DNA of 64,000 bases from Bacteroidota bacterium. GTDB taxonomy: Bacteria; Bacteroidota; Bacteroidia; Flavobacteriales; Weeksellaceae. Where the stretch lies: the NCBI GenBank assembly GCA_023387375.1, contig JAEWIE010000019.1, positions 124,001 through 188,000 of the forward strand, in the 5' to 3' direction. The position numbers and the translations under genes are program-made. The notes under the pieces are model-generated. The model worked only from the letters and a program-made list of their open reading frames with translations. It was not told where the DNA came from and made no database searches. This document shows positions 8,927-17,659 of this stretch, in pieces (position 1 is the stretch's first letter; every line of letters starts with the position of its first letter).

Positions 8927-9325
8927 TTATTTAATTTCTTGACACAATTCAACCAGTACTCCACCCGTGGATTTAGGATGAAGAAATACAACGATCTTAT
9001 TATCTGCACCTTTCTTGGGCTCTTCTGAAACGAATTCGAACCCTTCTTTTTTCAGCCTCTCCACCTCCGCTTCGATATTTTCTACTCCAAAGGCAAGATG
9101 ATGAATCCCCTCTCCTCTTTTCTCTATAAATTTTGAAATAGCAGAATCAGATTTAGTCGATTCTAAAAGTTCAATCTTACTTTCACCTATCTGGTAAAAA
9201 GATGTAACCACTCCTTCTCGTTCTACTTCTTCTTTCTTGTAACTACCTTTTCCAAGCAATCTTTCAAATAAAGAGTCAGAATCTGCAAGGGACTTCACAG
9301 CAATTCCTAAATGTTCAATTTTCAT
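8927..9325 (-). CDS. mce: Methylmalonyl-CoA epimerase
   Basis: A 132-residue VOC/glyoxalase-superfamily protein. Metal ligands are visible in EHLGIAV, GIHHLAFGV and the terminal VLVELCQ. It interconverts (R)- and (S)-methylmalonyl-CoA in propionate/succinate metabolism. The start chosen is the ATG at 9325 (MKIEHLG), which begins the fold; an upstream extension would overlap the rbfA start and has no family support. It is divergent from rbfA. Confidence 0.9.
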   Translation of the reverse strand: MKIEHLGIAVKSLADSDSLFERLLGKGSYKKEEVEREGVVTSFYQIGESKIELLESTKSDSAISKFIEKRGEGIHHLAFGVENIEAEVERLKKEGFEFVSEEPKKGADNKIVVFLHPKSTGGVLVELCQEIK

Positions 9326-9406
9326 AGTATTTAAGTTCTTAATACGACTTGGCTGACTCCTTGTTTCGAGTGCACCGCTCGCGCGAGAATATTCAAACAA
9401 AAGTAG

Positions 9407-9414
9407 TAAATTTG
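9407..9414 (+). promoter_or_regulatory. -7 promoter element 4 nt before rbfA ATG
   Basis: TAAATTTG matches TAnnTTTG exactly. Only CACC separates it from the ATG at 9419, so transcription would start at or next to the start codon (leaderless). No -33 TTG is visible at the usual distance. Confidence 0.6.
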
Positions 9415-9418
9415 CACC

Positions 9419-9781
9419 ATGAACGAAAGTAACAGACAAAGAAAAGTCGCCCAAATCATTCAGGAAGATTTCTCTGAATTATTTAGAAAACAAGCCTCAG
9501 AGAGCACGCAAAGTTTCCTTGTAAGTGTTTCAGGGGTAAAAGTTTCGGCGGATTTAAGTATTGCAAAAATCTACTTAAGTATTTTCCCGAACGATTACCG
9601 TAAAGCAATTATGAAAGAAATTGAAGAGAACAAGTCTCAATACCGCAATTTCTTAGGTAAGAAAATGGGCAAACAGGTTCGTATTATCCCAGATCTTCAA
9701 TTCTACTTAGACACTTCACTTGATGATGTGGAAAGAATCGAGAAAGAATTGAAAGGAGACGGAGACAACCCCATACTATAA
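9419..9781 (+). CDS. rbfA: 30S ribosome-binding factor A
   Basis: A 120-residue KH-like protein. MNESNRQRKVAQIIQEDFSE is the typical RbfA N-terminus, KVSADLSIAKIYLSIF the central strand, and VRIIPDLQFYLDTSLDDVERI the conserved end. It helps 16S rRNA maturation and late 30S assembly. A permease gene follows after 6 nt, a pairing often seen in Flavobacteria. Confidence 0.93.
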   Translation: MNESNRQRKVAQIIQEDFSELFRKQASESTQSFLVSVSGVKVSADLSIAKIYLSIFPNDYRKAIMKEIEENKSQYRNFLGKKMGKQVRIIPDLQFYLDTSLDDVERIEKELKGDGDNPIL

Positions 9782-9787
9782 GAAGAG

Positions 9788-10993
9788 GTGGCAAGCACAG
9801 CGTATTATATTGCAAAACGCTATCTAATAGCAAAAAAAGGCTCTACGGCGGTTACGTTTATTACGTGGCTCGCTGCTTTTGCAATGATGACTGCTGTCGC
9901 TTCTATGTTCATCATCGTCTCGGTATTTACAGGATTAGAAGACTTAAACAAGGCGCTCATTTCCGATTTGCATGCAGACATCACCATCTCAAGCGCCACC
10001 AAAAAACAGCTTAAGGACCCTGTTTTCCTTTCAAAACTCTTAGAAAAAGAAAAAGAAGTAGAAGCCTTTTCTAAATTAATTGAAGAAAAGGTATACCTCA
10101 ATTATGGGGGCGTAGGTGAAATCGCATATCTAAGGGCAGTCGATTCGAATTACACCAAAGTAAATCCTATAGACAAAAGAATTTTCTTTGGTAAACTTCC
10201 AGATCTAAGAAAAGGAAAAGAAGTCATTCTCGAGAACAACTTAGACAACCGACTTTCAATTCCAGTAGGTGAAACTCCAAATCCTGCGTTCATCTACATG
10301 CCCAAACCAGGGGTTGGACTCATTAATTCCGAGGCGGATATCTTTGAAAAACACGAAATTATAGCCACTGGGGTATTCCCTGGAAATGACCAATTGGACA
10401 ATTACATTATTGCACCCTTGAGTCTTGCTCAAACACTCTTAGGCACTTCAAAGGAAAGCGCCTATAAAATAGTTGCGAAATTACATGATCCTACAAAAGC
10501 CACAAGTGTAAAAGCCGCCTTACAAAAACAAATGGGCAGCGAGTATGAAATTAACACAAAAAACGAAGAAAACGCAGCCTTTTGGAAAATGATCAACACA
10601 GAAAAGCTAATGATCTACCTTATCTTTTCGCTTGTTATACTGATCACGACTTTCAATCTTGCTGGCGCCATTATCATCCTTCAATTAGATAAGAAAAGAC
10701 AGGCCATCTCTTTAATCTCTTTAGGCTTTCCTATCTCGCAACTACGTAAAATTTATTTTTATACAGGAGTACTTATCGTCTTGATAGGTATACTCTTAGG
10801 GTTAGCGATTGGAACCCTCCTGTGTGTGATTCAATTGCAAACCGGTTTTTTCAAAGCGGGAGTCGAATTTCCATTCCCTGTTAGAATTACGCTCGAAAAT
10901 TATTTCATTGTCGCAGGCATAGCTTTACTATTTGGACTACTCGTTTCTTGGTTGTTTTCTAAAATTAAGAAAGATCCCCTTCCCCTAAATTAA
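9788..10993 (+). CDS. LolC/FtsX-family ABC transporter permease
   Basis: A 401-residue inner-membrane protein with an N-terminal membrane helix (about residues 25-48), a large periplasmic MacB-like domain, and three C-terminal helices (ITTFNLAGAIIILQ, a second at IYFYTGVLIVLIG, a third near IVAGIALLFGLLVSWLF). This layout matches LolC/LolE permeases that extract lipoproteins for outer-membrane delivery. The start is a GTG at 9788, as no ATG lies before the first conserved helix. No ATPase gene is adjacent. It is co-transcribed with rbfA. Confidence 0.85.
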   Translation: MASTAYYIAKRYLIAKKGSTAVTFITWLAAFAMMTAVASMFIIVSVFTGLEDLNKALISDLHADITISSATKKQLKDPVFLSKLLEKEKEVEAFSKLIEEKVYLNYGGVGEIAYLRAVDSNYTKVNPIDKRIFFGKLPDLRKGKEVILENNLDNRLSIPVGETPNPAFIYMPKPGVGLINSEADIFEKHEIIATGVFPGNDQLDNYIIAPLSLAQTLLGTSKESAYKIVAKLHDPTKATSVKAALQKQMGSEYEINTKNEENAAFWKMINTEKLMIYLIFSLVILITTFNLAGAIIILQLDKKRQAISLISLGFPISQLRKIYFYTGVLIVLIGILLGLAIGTLLCVIQLQTGFFKAGVEFPFPVRITLENYFIVAGIALLFGLLVSWLFSKIKKDPLPLN

Positions 10994-11066
10994 GAAACAT
11001 CACGAAAATTTTCGCAAATAACGGAATGAAGCGATTCTAGCCGGATAAATGCGTCTTAAAATTATG

Positions 11067-11074
11067 TATCTTTG
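11067..11074 (+). promoter_or_regulatory. -7 promoter element 4 nt before aroE ATG
   Basis: TATCTTTG matches TAnnTTTG exactly; ATTT separates it from the ATG at 11079. Transcription would begin around the start codon, so either this ATG or the next one at 11085 is used on a leaderless message. Confidence 0.6.
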
Positions 11075-11078
11075 ATTT

Positions 11079-11816
11079 ATGGAAATGAAGGCAAATTACG
11101 CGCTAGTAGGAAAAAGAATCTCCTATTCTTTTTCTCAAAAGTACTTTACCCAAAAGTTTAAGAAACTATTTTTGAAAAATCACAACTATCTTCTTTTAGA
11201 TCTAGAAGACTTAAGCGATGTGAAAGAGCGAGTTAAAAAAGAAAATTTAAAAGGATTTAACGTCACGATTCCCTACAAAGAACAAATCATCTCTTTTCTT
11301 GACAATCTTAGTCCTGAAGCAAAGCAAATTGGGGCAGTCAATACAGTGAAAATTACGAACGGGAAATGGATTGGTTACAATACCGATGCTTATGGTTTTG
11401 AGAAAACGCTTGAACTCCATAGAAAAGAACACCACAATTCTGCACTTATTCTCGGGAATGGCGGCGCGGCGAAAGCTGTTAAGTTTGTCCTCGACAAACT
11501 TAAAATCCCTTATCAAGTTATTGAACGCAAGTCTTCTCTAAATTTTGAGACCTTAACCAAAAGCGAGGTAGAATCCGCTTCAATCATTGTGCAATGCACA
11601 CCCGTTGGCACCTTTCCAGACCTAGAAAACAGTGTCCCATTTCCTTTTGAAGCGTTAGGAACAAAGCATTTGGTTATTGATCTTATCTACAATCCAGAAT
11701 ATACGCAGTTTATAAAGAAAGCAAGTGACCAGGGCGCGAAATGCTTAAATGGCTATTTTATGCTAGAACAGCAAGCAGAAAAAGCATGGAGTCTATGGAA
11801 CCAGTCCTCTATGTAA
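11079..11816 (+). CDS. aroE: Shikimate dehydrogenase
   Basis: A 245-residue enzyme that reduces 3-dehydroshikimate to shikimate with NADPH. The substrate site has catalytic Lys67 in GFNVTIPYKEQI and Asp103 in YNTDAYGFE; the cofactor loop is LILGNGGAAKAV. The C-terminal GYFMLEQQAEKAW is family-typical. An ATG 6 nt downstream is an equally possible start because the -7 element sits so close. Confidence 0.92.
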   Translation: MEMKANYALVGKRISYSFSQKYFTQKFKKLFLKNHNYLLLDLEDLSDVKERVKKENLKGFNVTIPYKEQIISFLDNLSPEAKQIGAVNTVKITNGKWIGYNTDAYGFEKTLELHRKEHHNSALILGNGGAAKAVKFVLDKLKIPYQVIERKSSLNFETLTKSEVESASIIVQCTPVGTFPDLENSVPFPFEALGTKHLVIDLIYNPEYTQFIKKASDQGAKCLNGYFMLEQQAEKAWSLWNQSSM

Positions 11817-11887
11817 GCGAAAAAAAAGGAATCGAAGAAAGAAATCGAAAAAATGTTTATATTTAACGGGCTATTCACCCACTTGGA

Positions 11888-13963
11888 GTGAAAGAGACCA
11901 CTAACATAAAGTCAGAAGCTATGAGTATGCAGGATCCCAATGCGACAAATTCCGAAAAAAACACAAATCCGATCGAGCACACGCCTCAAAATTTAGATCC
12001 AAGCCAAAACATCGAGCAGCAAGAACCGTTCGAGATCCCTAAGGAAAAGGTGCTATCCGAAATTGATCCTAACAAACAGGAGCAACTGACAGATGAAATG
12101 GCCGCGGACTCGCCAAGTAGCTCGCAAACCGAAATCATGACTCAACCCTCTGACAATGCACAAAATGTGGAAACTCTTTCTTCCTTAGAAATTCCAGAAG
12201 AAAAAGTACTTTCTGAAATTGATCGTGAAGAAAAGAAGGAATCTGCAACTTCCAAAACCAATAAAGAGGATAATTCTGCCCTTACAAAAAGAATAGGGTC
12301 GCACGAATCCGATTCCATTGAAAAACTTCTGAATGATCTTGAAAAACTAGTAAATCTTCCCGATGCAGGGGAGAGGATTCGTTTGTTCAATCAATTGAAA
12401 GACTGGTCAACAAAGAAAATATCCTACGAAACGAATCAGAAAAAAAAGCAATTCCTTGCAGACGGCAGTCTAGAATCCGATTTTGAATACGAACATCCTT
12501 TTCAATCCAAACTCTCCGCCCTTAGCTCCATATTCAAAGAAAAGCATGCAGAATGGCTCAAAAAACAAGAAAAACAGTTTGAAGAAAATCTCGAAAAAAG
12601 ACAAGCCATTATAGAGAGACTAAAAAACCTATATACCGCGAGCGAACCTGGAATTAACCTCTTCCACGAAATCAGAGCCATTAAAAAAGACTGGAACGAA
12701 GCTGGACAAGTAGCTAAGTCTCAATTTAAGCTGCTTAACAATGACTACTACTATCATCTGAATCAATTTTATGAGGTATTAGACCTTAACAAAGAATATT
12801 TGGAGCAGGAGTATGCTCACAACCTTGAAAAGCGTCAGCACATCATTCAGCGCGCAAAGGATTTACTAAAAGAACCGGTTCAAAAAGCGCTCAATGAGCT
12901 TCAGTATCTTCATAAAATGTGGAAAGAAGAAGGGGAACCTGTAGCCGAAGAGTTCCGTGAATCCACTTGGAATGAATTTAGAGCTCTATCCAATCAGATT
13001 CACGATCGTCGTGTAGAGCTTCATTCGCAAATGGATGCGCTGCATGAGGAGAACCTAAAAAAGAAACAGCAGTTAATTGCTCAAATAAAAGAAATTACAA
13101 ATACGATTGTTCCTGGAAGCAACCTAAATTTCAAGGACACTCTAAATAAAGTAGAACAAATACGAACTACGTTTTTAAAAATAGGATCCGTTCCAAAAGA
13201 CAAAGTAAATGAAACGTGGTCTGAATTTAAAGAAGTAATCCGCCAATTCAATTCGGCAAAAAACAAATTTTTCAAATCCCTTAAAGGTGCCCAACAAGAA
13301 AACCTAACGAAAAAATTGGCGCTAATTGAAACAGCCAAGCAAAACATGCATTCGGAAGATTGGGACAAGATGGTACCGCTGTTCAAAAATTTACAAAGCG
13401 AATGGAAACGCATTGGACCTCCTCCACGTCATAGCGTGCAGTCTACATGGAATGATTTTCGTGAGGCATGCAACGTGTTTTTCACAAATTTCCGAAAGAA
13501 AAGTCCAGCGGCACAAGACAACTGGCATGACAATTTCAAAGAGAAGAAATTGCTTTTGGATGAGCTCGCATCCGTAACCAACCAGGCGGATAGCGTGGAA
13601 AAAATAGAAGACATTAAAGCGCGTTGGAATGCCCTAGGCAAAGTTCCAAAAGACCGACTTTATATTCATAGTCAGTTCAATAAACTCCTACGTGAAAAAT
13701 TAAAACTAAACAATCTAAGCGAATACGATCTTAAGGATGAAAATTTATCTGAGAGCCAATTAACGGACAAAGCAAGAAAGATTAAAAATCAAATTGCTGA
13801 TCTTGAAACCCAAGTAACCAATCTAGAGACCAACTTAAGTTTCTTCCAATCGCCAGGACGTGAGAATCCATTACTAAAAGATACGTATGAAAAGCTTGAT
13901 GAGAAAAAAGAACAATTGGAACGACTCAAAGCAAGTCTCCATCATATTATTACAGGAGAATAA
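11888..13963 (+). CDS. DUF349 repeat protein
   Basis: A 691-residue, highly charged, mostly helical protein. The first 150 residues are low-complexity and acidic and contain two copies of an EIPxEKVLSEID motif. The rest is a series of DUF349 repeats, each with a W-near-basic helix motif such as DWNEAGQVAKSQF, MWKEEGEPVAEEF, EWKRIGPPPRHSV and RWNALGKVPKDRL. The C-terminus (about 625-690) is a coiled coil. The function of DUF349 proteins in Bacteroidota is not established. The GTG at 11888 and the ATG at 11921 are both possible starts. Confidence 0.85.
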   Translation: MKETTNIKSEAMSMQDPNATNSEKNTNPIEHTPQNLDPSQNIEQQEPFEIPKEKVLSEIDPNKQEQLTDEMAADSPSSSQTEIMTQPSDNAQNVETLSSLEIPEEKVLSEIDREEKKESATSKTNKEDNSALTKRIGSHESDSIEKLLNDLEKLVNLPDAGERIRLFNQLKDWSTKKISYETNQKKKQFLADGSLESDFEYEHPFQSKLSALSSIFKEKHAEWLKKQEKQFEENLEKRQAIIERLKNLYTASEPGINLFHEIRAIKKDWNEAGQVAKSQFKLLNNDYYYHLNQFYEVLDLNKEYLEQEYAHNLEKRQHIIQRAKDLLKEPVQKALNELQYLHKMWKEEGEPVAEEFRESTWNEFRALSNQIHDRRVELHSQMDALHEENLKKKQQLIAQIKEITNTIVPGSNLNFKDTLNKVEQIRTTFLKIGSVPKDKVNETWSEFKEVIRQFNSAKNKFFKSLKGAQQENLTKKLALIETAKQNMHSEDWDKMVPLFKNLQSEWKRIGPPPRHSVQSTWNDFREACNVFFTNFRKKSPAAQDNWHDNFKEKKLLLDELASVTNQADSVEKIEDIKARWNALGKVPKDRLYIHSQFNKLLREKLKLNNLSEYDLKDENLSESQLTDKARKIKNQIADLETQVTNLETNLSFFQSPGRENPLLKDTYEKLDEKKEQLERLKASLHHIITGE

Positions 13964-13976
13964 CATACCTTATAGT

Positions 13977-14003
13977 GTCCCTCTTCCAAGGGATGCTTTT
14001 TTT
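13977..14003 (+). terminator. Weak terminator before ribD
   Basis: A 5-bp stem TCCCT/AGGGA (13978-13982 with 13989-13993) followed by TGC and seven T. It lies between the DUF349 gene and the ribD ATG. Confidence 0.5.
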
Positions 14004-14013
14004 AATTTTTATC

Positions 14014-15036
14014 ATGACGGATCAAGCATACATGGCGCGATGCCTCGAACTTGCCCAAAAGGCATTAGGTGACACCTATCCTAATCCAATCGTTGGCGCA
14101 GTCATTACGCACAATGACAAAATAATAGGGGAAGGTTTTCACCAAAGAGCGGGATCTCCCCACGCCGAAATCAATGCAATTAGTCAAATTAAGGATCAAT
14201 CCATTCTAAAGGAATCTACTATTTACGTATCCTTAGAACCTTGCAGTCACTTTGGACTCACCCCTCCCTGCGCATTACGATTAAAAGACCTGGGATTTAA
14301 AAGAGTGGTGATTGCTGTACTCGATCCAAGTGAAAAAGTAGATGGAAAAGGAGCTGCTCTACTTAGGGAAGCAGGAATTGAAGTGAGCGTAGGAGTTCTT
14401 CAACAAGAAGCAAAGGAGTTAAACAAACGGTTTTTCACTTCCCAGATCAAAAAAAGACCTTACATTACTTTGAAATGGGCGGAATCGGCAGATGGGTTTC
14501 TTGATGATCATTTCCAACCTACTTCGATCTCTAATTCTCAGCTCAATCAGTGGGTGCATTTACTAAGGCATCAAGCGCATTCCATCTTTGTGGGTACTCG
14601 AACTGCAGAGCGAGACAGACCTAGCTTAACGGTACGTCACATTGAAGGTCGAAATCCAATACGAGTTGTGCTTGATTTAGATTTGAAACTCTCTTTAGAG
14701 TCTCCCGTATTTAATTCCGATGCCCCTACACTTGTAGTGAACTCTATAAAAGAGGAAGTGCATAAGCATATTGAATACATAAAAATAAATTCTTCCAATT
14801 TAATTCCAAGTCTATTAAAGGAACTTCATCTTCGGCAAATCCAATCGGTTCTCATTGAAGGAGGCGCGCAAATGCATAAGCAATTTCTCGAGCTTGGTCT
14901 TTGGGACAACGCTTATCGAATTCAAAATCCTGAACTTTATTTAAAAAAAGGGACCCGAGCCCCCCAAATAAACCGTCCTGTAGCGCAACAATGGACCCTT
15001 GGAAACAACCTCTTAGCTGAATTCAAAAACGACTAA
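14014..15036 (+). CDS. ribD: Bifunctional riboflavin deaminase/reductase
   Basis: A 340-residue enzyme for two early steps of riboflavin synthesis. The N-terminal deaminase has the zinc site His50-Ala-Glu52 (SPHAEINA) and Cys77/Cys86 in EPCSHFGLTPPC. The C-terminal reductase has KRPYITLKWAESADGF and SVLIEGGAQMHKQFL. The start chosen is the ATG at 14014 (MTDQAYMARCL), the normal RibD N-terminus; a longer frame from 13975 would cross the hairpin. Its stop overlaps the stop of the convergent regulator gene by 3 nt. Confidence 0.92.
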   Translation: MTDQAYMARCLELAQKALGDTYPNPIVGAVITHNDKIIGEGFHQRAGSPHAEINAISQIKDQSILKESTIYVSLEPCSHFGLTPPCALRLKDLGFKRVVIAVLDPSEKVDGKGAALLREAGIEVSVGVLQQEAKELNKRFFTSQIKKRPYITLKWAESADGFLDDHFQPTSISNSQLNQWVHLLRHQAHSIFVGTRTAERDRPSLTVRHIEGRNPIRVVLDLDLKLSLESPVFNSDAPTLVVNSIKEEVHKHIEYIKINSSNLIPSLLKELHLRQIQSVLIEGGAQMHKQFLELGLWDNAYRIQNPELYLKKGTRAPQINRPVAQQWTLGNNLLAEFKND

Positions 15037-16754
15037 CCCTGCTCTTTCAACAGCTTTTCTAGAAGAGCATATCGCTCTGCTAGTTTCTTTTTGAGTCGTT
15101 GAGTTGATTTTTTTACAGCCTCTTGAGTCACGCCTAGTAACTGTGAGATTTCGTGCGAGGAAAGACCTAATTTCCGAAGAAATACAATTCGTTTATTTGA
15201 CTCTGTTAATTCCGCAAAATCCGTTTCAATGGCTTTGTAAAAAGCGTTATGTACAACTTTAAATTCTTGTTTGAATATATCCCAATTCTCTTGAGTCATC
15301 AGGTGGGAGCTTAGCATATGCTCAATCCTAGTTTGCCGATCTTTTAAGAGTTCATTTTTAGAAAAATGCACTTTTTGAACTTCACGGCGCAGGTTTATGA
15401 CATGAATATTTTTGTTCTTTATATACCGAGCTTGCAAGGCAATACTTTGGTTTGCTTTTAATAGTTCTGCTTGGGCTTGAAGATTTAATAACTCCAAACT
15501 TTTGACTTTATCTTCATAAACCAGCCTTTCATTCTTGACCTTATTCCTTTGGTATTTCGCAAGAAATATCGTCAATAATATCAAAAGTACAAGAATTACG
15601 CTATAAAAGAAAATTGTTCGATTTAGTAATTTCTTCTTTTGCTCCGACTCACTGATCGCTTTTTCTAAATTAAGTTTTTGCAGTGAAAGATTAGCTTTAT
15701 TTAGTGCTCTATCTCCATCCAGTGTCTCGACAAACTTCTCCAACTGGGAAATTACTTGATACGTCTCTAAAATCTTGTCTTTTTGTCCTAGTAGTTCATA
15801 TACGCGAAGCTTCAATTTTTCAATATCGAGTCCATTGATGGCATAATAGGGCTTCGATTTGTATAACAAAGTGGCTAACTCTAAGTTCTTCTCAGCCATT
15901 TTCAAATCACGTAATTCAAGATACAGGTGTGCAAGAGTGGTTCGAGCAAACATCAAATTCATTTGCTCGTTAAATCGAAGGGAGATCGCAATATCTTCTT
16001 GCAGCAAATTTAGTGCTCGTGGAAAATTTTGTCGCTTCATTTCCACTCTTGCTAAATTACCAAGCACTTTGGCATATCGAACCTCCTCATTGGTTTCTAA
16101 TGCCACTTTTTTACTTTCCTTAAAAAATGACTCTGCCTTATCAATTTTTCCTGCATCTAAGTAGTAGTTACCCATAGCATCGAGTATAGCGGCGCGCTCT
16201 TTCCCATCGCTTGAAGACTGCATAAGTGCCTGCTTCAAATAATAAAACGCCTCATCGCGGGCACCGATTGTTCCATAAAAATAGCCTAATGATCTCAAAG
16301 TGAAGGAATAAAGGATTGGATCTTTTAAATTCCCTTTCTTTATGGATTGGTCAATTGTAAGGTAATACGTAAGTGCCTTCGACATATTGCGATAGCGATA
16401 AAGATAATTAGCATATTCGAGCTGGGAATAAATCCACAATTCCTTCGAAATAATCTCACCTTTCTTAATCGCCTGCTGATATAAGACTTCACTCTGTAAA
16501 TTGATTTGGTCATAGCATCTGGAGATGTCGTCTGCTTGAAAAAGCAAACCAAGAACCTGCAATTGTGGCTGATTCGAATCTAAAAGATCGTTATGAAACG
16601 CCTTCTCTTTCTGGTCTTCACATAAGGAAAACTTCCTTTCTTTAATTATACGCTCTAATTCTTTAGCTGAATATGTAGCGGGACTTAAAATATGCAAACT
16701 CTGTGAGAAAAGTGAAGTACTTGCAAAGAGAAGCAACCATAAAATTCTGGACAT
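15033..16754 (-). CDS. Membrane-bound TPR protein with C-terminal HTH
   Basis: A 573-residue protein of a layout common in Bacteroidota: signal peptide (to about LFSQS), a periplasmic solenoid of tetratricopeptide-like repeats (about residues 100-345), one membrane helix (381-399), a cytoplasmic coiled coil, and a LuxR/sigma-4-like HTH at about 517-560 (SNKRIVFLRKLGLSSHEISQLLG). It probably senses an envelope signal and binds DNA or partners inside the cell. No kinase domain is present. It is divergent from two small paralogous genes that could be its targets. Confidence 0.82.
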   Translation of the reverse strand: MSRILWLLLFASTSLFSQSLHILSPATYSAKELERIIKERKFSLCEDQKEKAFHNDLLDSNQPQLQVLGLLFQADDISRCYDQINLQSEVLYQQAIKKGEIISKELWIYSQLEYANYLYRYRNMSKALTYYLTIDQSIKKGNLKDPILYSFTLRSLGYFYGTIGARDEAFYYLKQALMQSSSDGKERAAILDAMGNYYLDAGKIDKAESFFKESKKVALETNEEVRYAKVLGNLARVEMKRQNFPRALNLLQEDIAISLRFNEQMNLMFARTTLAHLYLELRDLKMAEKNLELATLLYKSKPYYAINGLDIEKLKLRVYELLGQKDKILETYQVISQLEKFVETLDGDRALNKANLSLQKLNLEKAISESEQKKKLLNRTIFFYSVILVLLILLTIFLAKYQRNKVKNERLVYEDKVKSLELLNLQAQAELLKANQSIALQARYIKNKNIHVINLRREVQKVHFSKNELLKDRQTRIEHMLSSHLMTQENWDIFKQEFKVVHNAFYKAIETDFAELTESNKRIVFLRKLGLSSHEISQLLGVTQEAVKKSTQRLKKKLAERYALLEKLLKEQG

Positions 16755-16918
16755 GTTCGTTGAAATTCAAGGGTTTAGTTTTTAGATTCCTAAAGTAATC
16801 ATTTTTTTGATAACAAACTACATATTTTCAAATCTTCGTTTTTAGTCCACTAAACGCCCTCTTCATAGCCTTAAAAGTGATTTATGATGCGAAGTCCCTC
16901 TTTTGTCCCCTCTCAATT

Positions 16919-16950
16919 TTGACCAAACATATATTACTTTTTTACATTTG
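16919..16950 (+). promoter_or_regulatory. Promoter of the small paralogous gene pair
   Basis: TTG at 16919-16921 and TACATTTG at 16943-16950 match the Bacteroidota -33 and -7 elements, 21 nt apart. The ATG at 16976 is 25 nt downstream. Confidence 0.65.
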
Positions 16951-16975
16951 GGCGAGACACAAAAGAAAACTAATT

Positions 16976-17233
16976 ATGACCTGCATCTTTGTAAAAAATT
17001 TAAAAACCATTCAATTCAATACTCCTTTTGAACTGGTCAAAAAATTAAGAATAGCCGAGTATCCAGAACTTATTAGCAACGGACAATGCATGGCGCATTT
17101 TGCAAAAGAGCTAAACATTGAGATCAACACCCAAAATGAAAGACTTTTCCTTCATGATCTTGAAAAGCTAGGACTAGTGCAGATCAAAATGAGTTTGTTT
17201 GAACGGTATCTTAAAAAACCTAGCATTATTTGA
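16976..17233 (+). CDS. Small protein of unknown function, paralogue A
   Basis: An 85-residue soluble protein; not recognised. The start is the ATG at 16976, after a good promoter; a longer frame from 16877 would place coding sequence over the promoter. Its C-terminal half (NERLFLHDLEKLGLVQIKMS) and the F-x-x-V-x-x-x-R core align with the next gene, so the two look like a tandem duplication. No signal peptide, Cys motif or DNA-binding motif is evident. Confidence 0.65.
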   Translation: MTCIFVKNLKTIQFNTPFELVKKLRIAEYPELISNGQCMAHFAKELNIEINTQNERLFLHDLEKLGLVQIKMSLFERYLKKPSII

Positions 17234-17250
17234 TTAAAACCACTAACACC

Positions 17251-17529
17251 ATGATTTACACATTACTACGTCGAGGCCGAAGTATTAAACGCAAAAATAA
17301 CTTTGATTTTGTAACCTGGATGCGAAACCATGATATGCAACTATGGGACAACAATCTGGACTTTATGCATGCCTATTCACATCGTAAATCTACTTTTGAA
17401 AAAATCTATTTGCGTTTTGAAAATGAAAATGATTTTGTGGAAGACTTACAAAAGGCTAATTTACTTCGCATCGAACCTTCTCTTTCTATTTGGCAAAAAT
17501 TCCAATCGAAGGTTTTAGCAGCCAAATAA
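17251..17529 (+). CDS. Small protein of unknown function, paralogue B
   Basis: A 92-residue basic protein; not recognised. The ATG at 17251 is 17 nt after the stop of paralogue A, so both are on one transcript. NENDFVEDLQKANLLRIEPS matches the tail of paralogue A, and NFDFVTWMRNH matches its PFELVKKLRIA region. The N-terminus (LLRRGRSIKRK) is very basic. A strong terminator follows. Confidence 0.65.
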   Translation: MIYTLLRRGRSIKRKNNFDFVTWMRNHDMQLWDNNLDFMHAYSHRKSTFEKIYLRFENENDFVEDLQKANLLRIEPSLSIWQKFQSKVLAAK

Positions 17530-17604
17530 TTCTATTTGCATTCTTGCAAAGCAAAAGTCAGGCTATAAAAACACCAAGTTAGTTAATAAATGATTTAGCC
17601 TTTC

Positions 17605-17633
17605 ACTGCCCTTTTCAAGGGCAGTTTTCTTTG
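17605..17633 (+). terminator. Terminator after the small paralogous pair
   Basis: A 9-bp stem ACTGCCCTT/AAGGGCAGT (17605-17613 with 17617-17625) with a TTC loop and a T-rich tail. Confidence 0.8.
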
Positions 17634-17647
17634 GTCAAAACTTTTCT

Positions 17648-17655
17648 TAATTTCG
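17648..17655 (+). promoter_or_regulatory. Near-consensus -7 element 4 nt before yigZ ATG
   Basis: TAATTTCG (one base off TAnnTTTG) is separated from the ATG at 17660 by CAGT, the same 4-nt gap as at rbfA and aroE. Confidence 0.45.
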
Positions 17656-17659
17656 CAGT

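Noticed and set aside
11002..11013. Short palindrome CGAAAATTTTCG after the LolC-type gene
   Set aside because: The stem has no loop and no T-tract; it is probably a chance palindrome in AT-rich DNA.
13326..13577. Plus-strand frame inside the DUF349 gene
   Set aside because: It is a shifted reading of a repeat region with a clear in-frame protein.
16877..16975. Longer N-terminus for small paralogue A
   Set aside because: This stretch contains a good -33/-7 promoter, so the ATG at 16976 is the likelier start.
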